DNA of 64,000 nucleotides from Planococcus citri. Taxonomy: Eukaryota; Arthropoda; Insecta; Hemiptera; Pseudococcidae. The notes under the pieces were generated by a model that had not been told where the DNA came from, made no database searches, and worked only from the letters and a program-made list of their open reading frames with translations. A program made the translations under genes and the position numbers. The stretch is from NCBI RefSeq assembly GCF_950023065.1, contig NC_088680.1:46860559-46924558 (forward strand). The letters run 5' to 3'. Shown piece after piece: positions 25,501 to 37,326 of this stretch. The stretch's first letter is position 1; each line of letters opens with the position of its first letter.

Positions 25501-25701
25501 CGTAATAAAAACCTTTTTCGCTAGTGTTTCTGGTTTGATATCGGTCGCGTATGCCCATTCGGCCAATGTCACTTCGTGGCTTTTCTCTGCGTATAGTTTA
25601 TTGACACGGTCGAGAAATCTGACTGCTTCTTCTTCTTGGTCAGCTCCGTTTACGATTGGTTTCGCCCATAACAGTAAACATACGAATACAATCGAATACA
25701 T
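17226..25701 (-). CDS. Ance: Angiotensin-converting enzyme (M2 dipeptidyl carboxypeptidase), complete, 13 coding exons
   Basis: Secreted zinc peptidase that removes C-terminal dipeptides from peptides. Coding exons, in transcript order: 25701-25513, 25073-24915, 24828-24732, 24624-24481, 24320-24129, 23907-23810, 23498-23329, 19127-19003, 18889-18646, 18433-18335, 18075-17932, 17581-17406, 17314-17226. All phases join, giving 641 residues, the length of single-domain insect ACE. The start follows an intron acceptor by one base and opens a signal peptide (MYSIVFVCLLLW...). Zinc site HEMGH lies at residues 367-371 and the third ligand Glu (GFHEAIGD) at 395, with the 28-residue spacing of the family. 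Also visible are GNMWAQTW and REGANPG. The C-terminus is basic with no membrane anchor, so the product should be soluble. The 4.2-kb intron 7 contains another gene and transposons. The 5' UTR starts in an upstream exon not located. Confidence 0.95.
19258..19472. mobile_element. 215-bp TA-flanked MITE (Tc1/mariner type)
   Basis: Ends CAGGGTGCCCAGAAATATCG and its reverse complement CGATATTTCTGGGCACCCTG, each bordered by TA (19256-19257 and 19473-19474). Inverted repeats are about 28 bp with one or two mismatches. No coding capacity. It is inserted in the large ACE intron. Confidence 0.8.
19510..19800 (+). repeat. Tandemly duplicated segment in the ACE intron
   Basis: A block around 19513-19555 (CGCCCACCCTTTATCACAAA, then ATTAGAATAAAAATTTA) recurs at about 19759-19798 with few changes, a spacing near 245 bp. 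Between them lies an A/T-homopolymer-rich stretch whose core (19591-19647) recurs at 21053-21109. These look like pieces of an older repeat family rearranged around later insertions. Confidence 0.65.
19856..20938. mobile_element. 1083-bp non-autonomous hAT-type transposon with 8-bp target duplication
   Basis: Ends CAGGGTTGTCA and TGACAACCCTG. They are flanked by the identical 8-bp direct repeat TTCTACAT (19848-19855 and 20939-20946). An 8-bp duplication with CAGGG termini is the signature of the hAT superfamily. Subterminal regions are packed with GTAGAATA-type repeats (19860-19980, and in inverse orientation 20830-20930), the kind of sequence a transposase binds. The centre has no transposase ORF. 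The perfect duplication suggests a fairly recent insertion. Confidence 0.88.
21053..21109 (+). repeat. Direct repeat of 19591-19647
   Basis: A 57-bp stretch beginning with TTTTTCAGTAAAAGTTTG matches 19591-19647 essentially base for base, 1.46 kb away. Similarity continues less well on the downstream side. The two copies bracket the hAT-type element. Confidence 0.7.
21492..22242 (+). CDS. Unknown two-exon gene nested in the ACE intron
   Basis: Exons 21492-21564 and 21671-22242. The donor is CGAT/GTAAGT, the acceptor is a polyT tract ending TTTCAG, and the phases join to give 214 residues. I do not recognise the family. The N-terminus MGAAVARIP has Gly at position 2, so myristoylation is conceivable. 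The middle has a Cys/Trp-containing core (PCPRTDID, GRHPCRWLILLKFR, STCQCAP), and the tail is charged (TEEEEYEMRNERF...). No signal peptide or membrane segment is seen. AATAAA at 22355-22360 supports a real transcript. It lies opposite to the host gene and is surrounded by mobile elements, so it may be a lineage-specific or transposon-derived gene. The second exon is an uninterrupted 572 bp, which is unlikely by chance in such AT-rich sequence. Confidence 0.7.
22243..23328. other. Remainder of ACE intron 7
   Basis: Intronic sequence on the minus strand, with long T runs at 22330 and 22495. No further feature is seen beyond the nested gene's polyadenylation signal. Confidence 0.5.
22355..22360 (+). 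promoter_or_regulatory. Polyadenylation signal of the nested gene
   Basis: AATAAA about 110 bp after the stop codon of the 21492-22242 gene. Confidence 0.5.
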
Positions 25702-25702
25702 C

Positions 25703-28170
25703 CTGAAAAAATATGAAAATATTATTAATCGATTAATCAATAACATCGCTAAATTTTTTCAATTAAATCAAGACCTAAGTAGGTTACTATCTAAATTTTG
25801 TTTTGTAAATTAAGCGTTCAATTTTAATCTCGCAAGAATGCGGTGATGTGGGCTACATTTTTGAAAAGCAATTCGTCGTTGAAAATTTTGAGTTTGGTTC
25901 ATTTTTTAATTGTTTATTTATTTGCCTATTTCGAGAGATAACCACCGAAATACCTCGAGCTGGCTGATAATAAACATTAAACACGCTGAGGAAGTGAAAA
26001 AATACTGGGATAGGTACCTAATTATAAATTTGAACTGAGTTTTCGATATCTACCTTTATTTATTCCTTCCGCTTATGATAACTATATTTCACAATAAAAG
26101 TGGTCGGAATGGTCCTTTCGCCTCTATTTTTCATTTTTTCTGGCTATTTTTTTAAAAAAATAGGTGTTGTTGTAACTATTGTTACGCCGTGATTCTTCAG
26201 TTTTTTAAAAATTCGTTTTACCTACCTAATACTTATCTACATAAGTACATACTTCATTCGTGCTTTTCTAAAATTCACTTACAAACCAATGTTTTCAGCT
26301 TCTCCCTCCCTCCCTTCCTTCCTTCCCAGATCCCATCGTTTCCACTTTTTTTTTTGCCAATTTTACCTAAAAATGTTGAAAAAGCGATGGAATTTCGGGT
26401 GAGGAGTTTTGAAAAGAAATAGAAATCAAAATTTCAGTAGATTCATTTGTATAACTTTCTCACAGGACTTCAAAAAGCATTTCAAAAGTCCAATTAAAAG
26501 ACTGGAGGTTTTACAAAGGTTCAATTTTTCCAAAATAGCCAAAAAATTGCATAATTTTCCATATGCGAAAACTGAAGTAGCTGCAATTCAACTAGTACCA
26601 CGTTTCATGGCGAAATTTTGATACCAGCGAGGAAAATAGTAGGTACCTATCTTAAAAGACCCAGCCAGATTGTATACTTGCCAAAAAAAAAGGTGAAATT
26701 CTGAAAAATATGATTGAGCAGCTGCATGCTGCAATCATGAAAAATATTCTCTATTTTGGTCACAGATCACATTTGACGTGAGTAAAAAAGAGTGTATTTC
26801 AAAAATCGAAATTCACCCCCCCCCCCCAATTCCACAGAATCTTGATAGTGCAATTAATTAAGCAGAAATAACTCTGGGGATGTTTTATTTCAGGGCCTTC
26901 TCGTATTAAACCAGTAATTAAAATTAAGGAAGCTTCGATCTGAATTTTGTAGGTAAAAGTTCAACTTTTTGCGGACAAACAATTACAAATTTGAAAATAT
27001 TCAGCGTAGACTTTTTTCTCTTTTTGAGGAGGTTATTTTCAAATTAGAGTCTCAATCTCAGTACCCATAGAAGACACAAGTCCCTAATTTTGATCAAACT
27101 TTAAAATTTTTTTTAACGAAACAGCATGTTAGTTGTTGATAATTTTCAAACGCTTGGTTCAAATACCAAATCACTCTTCATTATTCCTCTTCTGAGGCCT
27201 TCAACATGGTCAAAATACAAAAAAAAAATAATTACGTGACTTTAAGGTGGATTGCGAAGCAGAAATGTCGAAGGATTTTGAGGAAATTCTGTGAAGACCT
27301 TTAGGTATTTTGAGTTGTAAATCACTCCGAAAAAAATGTTGCTTCGGGATAGACCCTGATGGGGAGATATGGATTCTCAAAGAGAACATATTTTCGAGAA
27401 AAAAATCGAAGTTTTTTCGCTCTAGCCTTTGCTCAACCTGTTTTGAAAAAAATGCTCTAGTTTCATAAAAGATGGTAATAATTAATCCAAGACCACTTTT
27501 AGGGTTCTAAAATGAGCGATTCAGAAATTTTCAACCACTCAGTAGAACTCTAAAAAAGCGTTTGGATTTTAGGGGAAAGTATAGGTTGATGCAAAATCTC
27601 AAAAACTGTTATGTACATATTTGGAACTAGACTATTTTTCCCAGAACATGTTAGGTAGGGCTAGAGCAAAAAACTCAAGATTTTTTCCAAAATGAACCCT
27701 TATTTAGAATTAATATTTGCTCTTGAGGGACACTTCAAGGGCTAAGATTTTTCCAGGGCGACTTTCAACTCAAAATAAAGACGTTCACTGAATTTTTGGT
27801 CAAAATCCTCCAACGTTTTTTTTTTCAGTAATATCCACTCTAGTATGACGTATCATTCAATTGTAGGTTTCCAAGGACACTGAATTTGAATACCCAAACC
27901 TAACAATGTTTTGAAACAGACTCAGTGCCCTTTTAGCTCCGAATCTACCAAAAACGCAGTAAGTACTACATTTCATTCCTATGAAGTATTCTCATTGTAA
28001 GGTCACCAAGTTTAAATATTTATGACTTTTTTTTTCATTTTACCACTCAGTTTCCAGCATCTCTCCTCCGACTCTATATTAAAGTTGAAAAGATCTAAAT
28101 CACACGTTCTCCCTTGCAACATAAGTAGGTATCAAAGAATATCAAAAATTTGGAAAAACGTCGAAAATGA
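25703..28170. other. Non-coding sequence upstream of ACE
   Basis: No gene recognised. It probably contains the first intron and 5' UTR exon of ACE, which I could not place. It has a CCTTCCTTCC tract near 26310 and a C run near 26818. Confidence 0.4.
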
Positions 28171-29007
28171 GGAGTCCCGATAAGACCATTTTTTGGCCCC
28201 CTGACAGTTATCGACTAGACCACTCTTAAAATGTTGTAATAAATATCCAAAATACGAATCGGTGGTTGGTTAACCCAAAATGACAATTTTTTGGGCTCCA
28301 GGGACAACGAAGTAAAATCTCAGAATTTGGCCCAAAAAAGCTCAATTTTGAAAGTTACAGGAAAAATCAAATGAGAAATCATCGAGCACTTGCCAGTGTG
28401 GTTCAAATGTAAATTCTTCAATTTATTTGAAAAAATGTGCTTAAACACTTTTTTTTAGGGGTGCCTAAAGTGGGGGGCTCTAAAAAAAAAGGATTCAAAA
28501 TTACGAATATACAGCTTACGCTTAATTAAACTTTTTCATCAATATAATTGAATATATACCTCAAAACGTTATGTTTGGCGCAAATCGTGGGTTTCTAGTT
28601 TTCCAGGGGTTCTCAAAATTTCGAAATTGCGAAAAAAGGGAAAACTGCAGGATTTTTGAGTACCAGCGGAAAGTTTTATTGAGCTCAAAATTTGGTAGGA
28701 TGAAGGTCTTTCAGATAGACTAATAAACTGTAAAAAGCTTTTTAGCGAGGCTCAAAGGGGTAGGTTCAAAATGGTGGTTCCAAAATTTTCCAAAAATCAA
28801 TCCCTCCAAAAGTTTTTGAAAATAATACTCAGTGGTTCCTAAAATTCTTTTTTTGTAATCACAACTTTGGGAACCCCTGGAGCCCAAAAAGTTTCCATTT
28901 GGGGTTAACCAACCACCGATTCGTATTTTGGATATTTATTACAACATTTTAAGAGTGGTCTAGTCGATAACTGTCAGGGGGCCAAAAAATGGCCTTATCG
29001 GGACTCC
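28171..29007. mobile_element. 837-bp element with ~135-bp terminal inverted repeats
   Basis: The left arm begins GGAGTCCCGATAAG at 28171. The right arm is its reverse complement, ending CTTATCGGGACTCC at 29007. The arms match over about 135 bp (through GGTTGGTTAACCCC and GGGCTCCAGGG), with a few mismatches. The interior is non-coding AT-rich DNA. No clear target-site duplication is visible at the borders I set, so the superfamily is open (foldback-like, or a MITE with long arms). Confidence 0.75.
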
Positions 29008-32000
29008 TCCTTTAGTAATTTATTGTCGCAATTAATCGCTTCATGACCTTTTTTTTCAATTACATGCATATCAATAAAGAATTTCGAGCACTTGTGACTT
29101 GAAACAGCTAGCTTCCACTTTACTCTCCTGCTTCCCCTCACCACACATCTGAAAAATTTCCATAAACCAAAAAAAAAAAAATCGATTTGTAATGTTTAAG
29201 ATGGTCACGATTATTGTCACGTTGAATCCAAAACTTTGGAAAATAAAATAAGAAGTGTGAAAATATAATAGTTATTCAAGCACGTCCTTTTCGAAACTTA
29301 TTTTGTAATTTTCTCTCGCTAAAAAGATCGCATAACACTGAAAAAAAATAACGTTCTCGTATGAGAAACAAACAAAAGTTTCAAGTTCATTGAAATGCAA
29401 TTTTTTAAACAATTTTTCCAATTTTATTTATTTTCAACTTCTCCTAACAAATCAAAAATTAATAAAAATGGCTCGAACTTGATGCTTAACCCTTGGAAAA
29501 CCCGAAATTTTAAAAGATGAACAGATTTTTAAAGATTCAGGTAATGCATATTTCATCCTATTTTGAAAAAAGTGAGTGGTGTAAATTATCGTCGAACGAC
29601 TTCTTAAACGTTAAGAATTCAAGTCCCTTCTCGTCTTCTCCCTTTCCTCTAAGATTAAAAAGCTGAGATGAGAGCTATAAACAGGTAGTACATAAGTATA
29701 AAATTAATTTCTCGATGAATTTTTATAAGCAGTCTTGAAAAAATATTAGGTGTATGATTCAATAAGTACCCACCTAATTAATTTTTTTTTTTGAAATGAA
29801 TAAATTAGAATGCAATATCCTATTTATGCAGTACTAATAGAGGAGATGGACATCTAAGTAAGTAAGTATTATAAAATAAAATTAATTAATCGCCATAAAT
29901 CAGCATAAACATGAAACATACTCAACAGTTTTCCGGAAAATTTGACAACAATACATATACAGTAAACTCGATGGAAAATGTATAGGTAGGTACAAGGTAG
30001 ATAATGTTAACTATTCACGTGAGAATCACGAATATATTAAATATGAATTAACTACACATAAAGTAATCCACATGCATTATTTCGGATTGTGATATTACGC
30101 AGTAATTGAACTTTGAATGACCTTATGAAAGTGGAGATGAGTGAGGAAAATCGCAGACTAGGTCCGGATTTAGGCCTCGGGAAATATGCGCCTAATAGGC
30201 GAATTTCTCAAAAAAAAAAAAAAAAAAAAAATAGTAAATTTGAAGACATTAAATCAACAACAATGTATAAAATTACCTATTCGAGTATTTCCTTCAGTCG
30301 AATGATTAAAATAAAAAATTAGAGGGTAACAAATTACACGAATTTTCACCAAACTCGATTCACATTTTAATGAAGAAATATTATATTGACAGCTGTTTTA
30401 TCTATTTGGCAAAATCATCGGTAATGGACTAGGGACTTCCAACATTTATGAACGTGGAAATCTCACCCGATAGCCTTGCGATGTTTACCGAAGAATAAGA
30501 AGCAAAATTTACCATATTTTCGATCTTTTACCAATCGTACTTGTCCTATTTATAAATTTCAAGTGACTTCTATTTTTACATACCTGTATGCGAAAAGATT
30601 GTCGATTTAATATAAAAGATAAGATACAGTTTAAGGTTTTATTAGCGTTTATATTTTAATTAAAATTATACAAAAAGAGAAAAAAAATCTTCTTCGTATG
30701 TCCTATAGCATGAATTATATAGTGAAATCTATCATAAATCACGAGCCATTCACGTGCACACTTCGCGGGGAATACCTTTACATCGCATCTACCTACCTAC
30801 ACCTGGTGATAAGTTCAACTGCATCGGTTTTGAACGGAAGGGTGGAAATCGAAAGAGAGAAAAATCATAAGGACGAACAGATTTCGTTATACCTATGTTT
30901 AATAAATACTTATAAAGCCGCATACAACAACTACAACCACACGGAATTTTATAATTCACTGAGAGTAACGGCCGTGATTATTTCAATAACTTTCTCAATT
31001 GGCAATGAAAATTAAACGTGCTTCCACGTTCCGATTGTTTACGCTTAGACCTTCGATATTTAAGCGATTCGAGAGAATTTTCTTAATTATATTCCAACAC
31101 TAGCGACGACGACGTTGTAATAGAAATTACACGATAAGTATATTGGTTTTTTCTTTACCTATATTTTTCTCGAAGTAAAATAAAAATATGAATATCTTGA
31201 ACAAGGTGCGATCTTTTTACGTTATTTAAATATCTTGAAATTATCGAAATAAACGTGATTCGACGAAAACGTTTATTTTTTGACACGCGATAACAATATG
31301 TTTCATTCATTCGCCTTCGCCGGATACCTATTCACGTGGCATAATCATTTTAAACGCCTTCAAATTCTTGCGTATGCAACCGAGCAAAAAGTACCTTTTG
31401 ATTCGCAGGTAAGTCTTCCGGAAATGTTTTACGCTACCCATTTGTCGAATTTCGAGCCAAGTAGGTAGTTTTCGTTGCAGAAAAAATTCGTTTATGAAAT
31501 CGTGCAGAAGCAAAATCGAGAGGATTGGAAATTTTGGCATTTTCATTTTCTTTCGTCGAATGTAGAGTTTACCTACTAGTCATTTTGACAGTTAGGAATC
31601 CGGTACAGGGTAATTTCTTTCAAGATTCAGATACCTGTTCTTTTTGGGTCCAATTTGGTAGACGTACTTTCCAACGTTTCGATCAATTCCAAAAAAATGT
31701 AAAAACTATTTTATTGAGGGGAGGAATAATGATATGTCCTAAAATATGGTCTCAAAAATCAGCATCAGTAATTAATTACATTTAAACATAATTGGGTGAT
31801 CATAATCATTTAATTAGAAAGCAGAAATAGGAATTTATTTATCTTAAATCGAAGATCGTCAAATAAACCTCGTTTGACATTTTAAAAATTAAGATTCTAA
31901 AAAAATGATTAAAAATACGAACCCATAGTAATCATCATAAAAGTAAAATAATGTACCTTCTCGTGTTTATTTCAAAAAAATCACAAGGCAAGTCAACGTT

Positions 32001-33320
32001 CACACCAACAAACGAGATTTCATTACGATAGAGTTAAATTAAGCGAAAATAATTAAAAATATCAAAGAAATACTAGGTACACATAAAATACAAAGTTAGG
32101 CACTGCAAATAAGTAAAACTCACCTGCGTTTCGGTCTCTGTGAAACAATTGATGCATCCAACACGATCCGGATTCACTTTATAGAAAAGTAAAACTACCT
32201 ACCTAATAGGTAAAGGTAAATATTCAGAAAGACCTCCTACTATTCGTCATTATCACCGGTTTTAATGGTAGGTAATTTCACCTCTTTCATCGTTGGGTTT
32301 AGTCGTATGGGAATTGACATTGACTAGCTTCTGGATGGCTGAATGGATATGCTCGTCTACAATATTAATACCTATACAGGTACTCTTCATACCTAATGAT
32401 TAATTATGTACTGCTTGGATCGATTATCGCTCAGATAGGGATGCTTTTTGGTTTTTAAAAAATTCATTAGTGGCTTGCGTATTCAAGTACTAGGTAGATA
32501 GGATTATGTAAAGCTTGTCATTTGAGATTAAATTTCGGTGTTTGTTATCATATTATACCTACATAACTCGTGGTACATTCCATCGATTAGATTTAGATTC
32601 AGTTTCGATTGATTGGGACGTTTGTAACAGTAAATGGATCATGAACTGGGCTAAATTTTGTGAGAAAAATCACGTTCGATTGTTATCGATTCTTGAATAA
32701 ATAAACATTTAAGATAACAGGTTTACTCTGTACTTTTTTCAGTCTACTCTAATGTATGTATCAAGATTTGAAATACCTACATATTATAATGTTTTCTCGA
32801 TGAAGCCAACGTTCTCACTCGTTATGAAAATAATTACTTTTAATGAATAAATAATTTTTAAAAACTGATTCCTATAAAAATAGATATCGAATGATTGATC
32901 AATCATTGCGATAGTATTTTCGACTTCACTTCTAAAAAAAGATAACGTACCTACAGTACAGCACAGTCGTACACAACCGGTTTATTTTTCTCAAACGACA
33001 TGCGGCCGATGTGTGACTATAAATTACACCAAATTACGAGAACGTGATTAGCATAAAATTACAATTTTGGAAAATTTTTCACTTAATGAAATTAACGACG
33101 AATTGTTACGGATATAAATTTACACGTGAAATTTCACTATATCTAACGAGTGAAAAATTAGGTTGAACAATTTTGAAAGTATTTTTGTTGATCTGTAACT
33201 TAATCTTGAAATAAAATAAACAACGCCATTATTCCATGTTGGAAATAAGAATGGAAAAAATGCTCTCTCTTTCAATAGGTATTTGTTTCCCTGACTTTTT
33301 AATATAAGAACATATACATT
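29008..33320. other. Gene-free AT-rich region
   Basis: No supported gene. It includes an A run at 30210-30230 and scattered TAGGTACCTAC motifs. A 105-codon ORF at 30698-31015 has no recognisable domain and I do not call it. Confidence 0.4.
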
Positions 33321-33486
33321 TTTCTGCGAAAAAAATCAACTCATAATAGGTGCGATAGGTACCTACTCACTTTATTAAAATAATAAAAAAAACTTATTGA
33401 AATCAATATTATTTTAGTACCTAGGTATATGATTTAAAAATAGAAAATATGGAATAAATAATTAACATATGAAACATCATCTAGCT
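33321..33486 (+). repeat. Direct repeat, left copy, flanking the 34-kb gene
   Basis: Runs from TTCTGCGAAAAAAATCA to CATATGAAACATCATC. It matches 35032-35166 closely, apart from a ~20-bp insert carrying TAGGTACCTAC near 33350 and a short one near 33419. Confidence 0.75.
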
Positions 33487-34178
33487 ACTGAGGAGCAAGA
33501 AAATAAAATAACGTTATGAGAAAAACAAAACATTTCAAAAGCAAAACAACGCTTTGAAAACGGATTTTCCTGGACATTTTGCGATCAAAACACCTTTTTT
33601 TTATTTTATTTTTTTTTCGTTTTGTTCCCCTTTTTTTCGTTTTTTATAGTTATTTTTTTTGTTTTCTATTTTTTTTTTTTTTTCATCAAAGTTGAACTCA
33701 TTCTAAGTTGCCTTGCCATCACCTAAGAACCAAGTCCAAAAAGCTCAAAAAGCCAGCCCACGTTATGAAAAATAATTTTTTTTCTTGATGTGAAACATAA
33801 CCAAAAAATCAAAGTCATTCTCATAAGTCCTAATGAAAACAAAACAAAAAAAATTGTTTTTCCATTCTACGTCAGGTTTGGTCAGGTACCTACCTAACGT
33901 TATGAAAAACGAAACGAAAACATTTTCGTTTTGCCAACACTGTTTTTGATGCAATTGCATCATGCATTACAAAACATGATTCAATTTCAGTCATCTGTTA
34001 CTAGCAAAGAGTTTTGACATTCTTGCCTAATGTATAGGGTATTGTTTCACACTTTGCTTAGGTAAGTCTCTGAATTCTTCTGAGTTATCTAATTTCTATG
34101 AATATTTTTATCTTAATTAATTTTTTCATCATCCACTAAAATGTTCCAGGTAATTTGATTTCAATTGCAGTACAAACT

Positions 34179-34910
34179 ATGGAAGAGTCTGAAATGAAAA
34201 ATGAAATCTTACGGCTTGAAGGTGGGATAGAATTCCTTCGTAGTCAACTGGATAAGGAAAGAAAACTATGCTCAGAGATAGCTCAACAAATTGGGGCATT
34301 GGATTATAATGTTGTAAGTACCTACCTACCTAATTATCCTTGATTTTGCATATAAATGCATGCGTTTCATGTAGATATGTAATGTATAGACTCTGTTGAT
34401 GTAATGTATTTGAAGCTTGAGATAATCATTTCACTATTTGGAAATGTTTGGACTTTTCAGAAAAACTACGAGAAGGTCTTACGCATTATTACTCTTCGAT
34501 ACAAGCTGGAAACATTCGTAAAGAAGTTATATCCCTGCGGTGTGGATAAATGGCAAATGACTATTTACGGAAAACCTGATGAATTATCAATATGCGATGC
34601 TGTATCCGAACTTATAATGTCGAAAGATGATCGCTTTGTGAATGATGTTTTCGTGAAAATGGTCCGTGACCGGTTGCAGGATCGGAATATCGATGGTAGT
34701 GTATTCGTAAAATTTTCACGCTGGCTTTACAGCCTATTTTCTGATACAGCGTGTGATGTATTGTCGGCTTTCTCGCCACCCTTGCCACCTTACACGGATG
34801 TGAATTGGATTTGCGATATGTTGAGATGCTTTGATATAGACCGCAATGATCCAGCAGTAATTTGTGTTCAAATTTTAATTCAGCCTTTAGATCTACCGAA
34901 AATGAAATAA
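34179..34910 (+). CDS. Unknown two-exon gene with N-terminal coiled coil
   Basis: Exons 34179-34313 and 34461-34910 join in phase 0 to give 194 residues. The start codon lies 8 bases after an acceptor (TTTCAATTGCAG), so a 5' UTR exon probably precedes it; a donor TTAG/GTAAGT at about 34062 is a candidate. The first 45 residues are a charged heptad-like helix (MEESEMKNEILRLEGGIEFL...). The rest is a mixed domain with no motif I recognise. There is no signal peptide or membrane span. The gene lies between direct repeats 33321-33486 and 35032-35166. It could be a small adaptor or structural protein, or a lineage-specific gene. Confidence 0.7.
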
Positions 34911-35031
34911 TTGTTTTTCAAATGAAATGAAGATTTTGATGTGTTTACGTTCCTTTATCTTATGAGTGTTGAAACTTCACTGAATTTTTTTTCACATACT
35001 TTGATATAAATTATAAAAACATGTATTAATT

Positions 35032-35166
35032 TTTCCGCGAAAAAAAAATCAGATCATAATATAATAATTTATTAAAATAATAAAAACTTATTGAAATAGA
35101 TATTATTTTAGTATGATTTAAAAATATAAAATATAAAGTAAATAAATAACATATGAAACCTCATCA
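35032..35166 (+). repeat. Direct repeat, right copy, flanking the 34-kb gene
   Basis: Runs from TTCCGCGAAAAAAAAATCA to CATATGAAACCTCATCA. It matches 33321-33486 in the same orientation, 1.7 kb away, just downstream of the unknown gene. Confidence 0.75.
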
Positions 35167-35255
35167 ACTGGTCGTTTTCGATGCATTTTACTAGCATTGC
35201 ACGTATAAAATGTAAAAACATAAACCAGGATATAGAACGGTTGGTAAAGTTGACA

Positions 35256-35261
35256 TTTATT
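35256..35261 (-). promoter_or_regulatory. Candidate polyadenylation signal of Abi
   Basis: AATAAA on the minus strand, about 205 bp after the Abi stop codon. Confidence 0.4.
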
Positions 35262-35465
35262 AGTTTTTTCAAGGTAATGGAAGAATTCTCATTTGGAATG
35301 ATATTTCAAAATGAATAAATTTTTACGAAATTCTTACTTAATAATCGATTAATTCGTCGCTGATACGAAGAAGAAATCATAAAATGTTCGAGTAAAAATA
35401 GGTATAGCGATATTAATTTCAAGCATGATATTATAATAAGGAATAGAGCAAATGAACGAGTCGAA

Positions 35466-37326
35466 CTACATGCATGGTTCAACGTAATTGCCGGGAAATA
35501 GACCGGTTAGACCATCCATCACGCCTTCCCACCATCCGTCGTCATTTTTCTTCAAAACATATATGACGGCGTTTTCTTGGAAACTCAATTCGTCTTCTTT
35601 ATCAGCGTAATAGTCATATACAGCAACGACTGTTCGAAAAATGAAAATATTAGCAAAACTCAATTACAATGTCAGGCAAACGATGTGGATTAAAAATGTA
35701 CCTTTTTCTATGTAATTCTTCGGTACCCATCCGGGCAAATCGGGTTCATCAGAAACAATGGGTACATGACCAGGACCACCTTGCGGCTGGCCGAATCTAG
35801 CATGTTCATCTTCGATACTAGGAGGCGGTGGTAGAGGAGGTGAACAACTACCTTGACGAAGAGGCATCGTATGATGGATCTGATTAGCTATACCAATATT
35901 AATTGGTATATTGTGGTGAATACTTCCACTTCGGTATATGGTCTGACTTCCAACTATGGACGAACCACCACTGGAATTATGATCGCTGTAGTCACCAGCT
36001 CCTGAACCGATACCGCTTGTACTTAAAGTCAACGGAGAAGGTGGAGCTACGAAATTAAGTAATGTTAGAATTACACGATGACTTTGGAATTAATAAACCT
36101 ATTCTAGAGTTGACGTTGAACTTACGAGGCATATTAATATCATTTGAATTCATCATCGATGAAGCAGCAGGTGAAGTAGACATTGGAGGTGTCGATTGAG
36201 TATGTTGTGGAATTGGATGAACCATACCGATTTGTGGAGACCCAGAACTTTGATGAGGTAATGTGTGATGACCGGATTGAGGCATCGGCAGTGTACTATA
36301 ACCGGCTCCTCTTTCTCGACGGACATGTCCCATTGGATAATTCGGCGCATAATGACTAGGTACCTTTGAAAAAATGAAAATAAATGTAATGGAACGTAAA
36401 TTCATACCAATGAATGAATTCGCGAAAAATTTTATACCTGAGGAGGTGCTACAGCAGGAGGTGCTCTATAATCCCTGGAATTTTTAGTCAGCGAACCTGT
36501 TCCTCGAACCGCAGCCGGGGGTGTTGGAGGTTTAGTCGTAGGAGCCGGTCCCACACTGGCTGCTGAAGTAGTATTCACACTCGTTATAGACTGAATGCTT
36601 CCTTGACTCGTACCTCGTTGCCGAAGACGTGGTGTAGCGCTACGAACTCCATGACCGATATCATCCAAAACTAAAATACACTCGTCATGAGATTGCTGTT
36701 TCTTTTAATGGCATAACATGCTAAGTAAAAGAACACATACCGTTGTAATCTATCGGCCTTCGAACATATTTTATGGGTTTTTCTGGATTAACAGGAGCGA
36801 TTATCTTGTATTGCCGATTGATCGTTTTATTGGCGGTCAAAACACCAATTTCACGCCTAGCTACTTTTTCTTTATGAATCATAACAGCCTGAAATAGAAT
36901 CAATATGTTGCTAATAATAAAATTCAAGCAAATAATACGAATATTTGGTGCACAGTTTATTAACCTGCGATATATGATTCATTTGACTTTCCATCTCCGA
37001 TAACTGAGATGCTTGTAAATCGAGCAGTTGAAGGAAGTTATACGCCAATGTGTTTATTTGATACGCTACACTGGCCAACGATTGAGTTGTATAGTTCTTC
37101 GTTTCTTCTAAAGCCATTCTCTTGTTCTCAATCTACGTTCATCAATAATAAAATAAATGAAAACGTAGGTGGAAATTCAAAAAAAGGATATATGATATCG
37201 CATATATACCTGAAGGTAGTTCGTTTCGCAGTAATCTGCAACTCTTTCTAAATTGATGTGACTGTCAGACAGATTATGTCTCCCCTCGGGGATTTCGTTG
37301 GTGAGTAAAGCTGCTAATTCGGCCAT
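35466..37326 (-). CDS. Abi: Abl interactor (Abi), WAVE regulatory complex subunit, complete
   Basis: Scaffold of the WAVE complex that links Abl kinase and Rac signalling to Arp2/3 actin assembly. Coding exons: 37326-37210, 37132-36965, 36888-36741, 36670-36438, 36363-36126, 36046-35702, 35629-35466, giving 470 residues with all phases closing. The N-terminus MAELAALLTNEIP matches the family start. It is followed by the helical WAVE-binding and Abi homeodomain-homologous region (YTTQSLASVAYQI, then IHKEKVARREIGVL, then RRPIDYNVLDDIGHG). The middle (about residues 180-400) is Pro/Ser/Gly/Gln-rich. The SH3 domain occupies 417-470 (VAVYDYYADKEDELSF ... GLFPGNYVE). An in-frame ATG 81 bases upstream exists but is not conserved. 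Divergently oriented to XLF, with starts 930 bp apart. Confidence 0.95.

Noticed and set aside
30698..31015. 105-codon plus-strand ORF
   Set aside because: No domain, no clear splice or polyA context, and low-complexity surroundings; likely chance.
36153..36350. 65-codon minus-strand ORF inside Abi
   Set aside because: Out-of-frame shadow of Abi exon 5.
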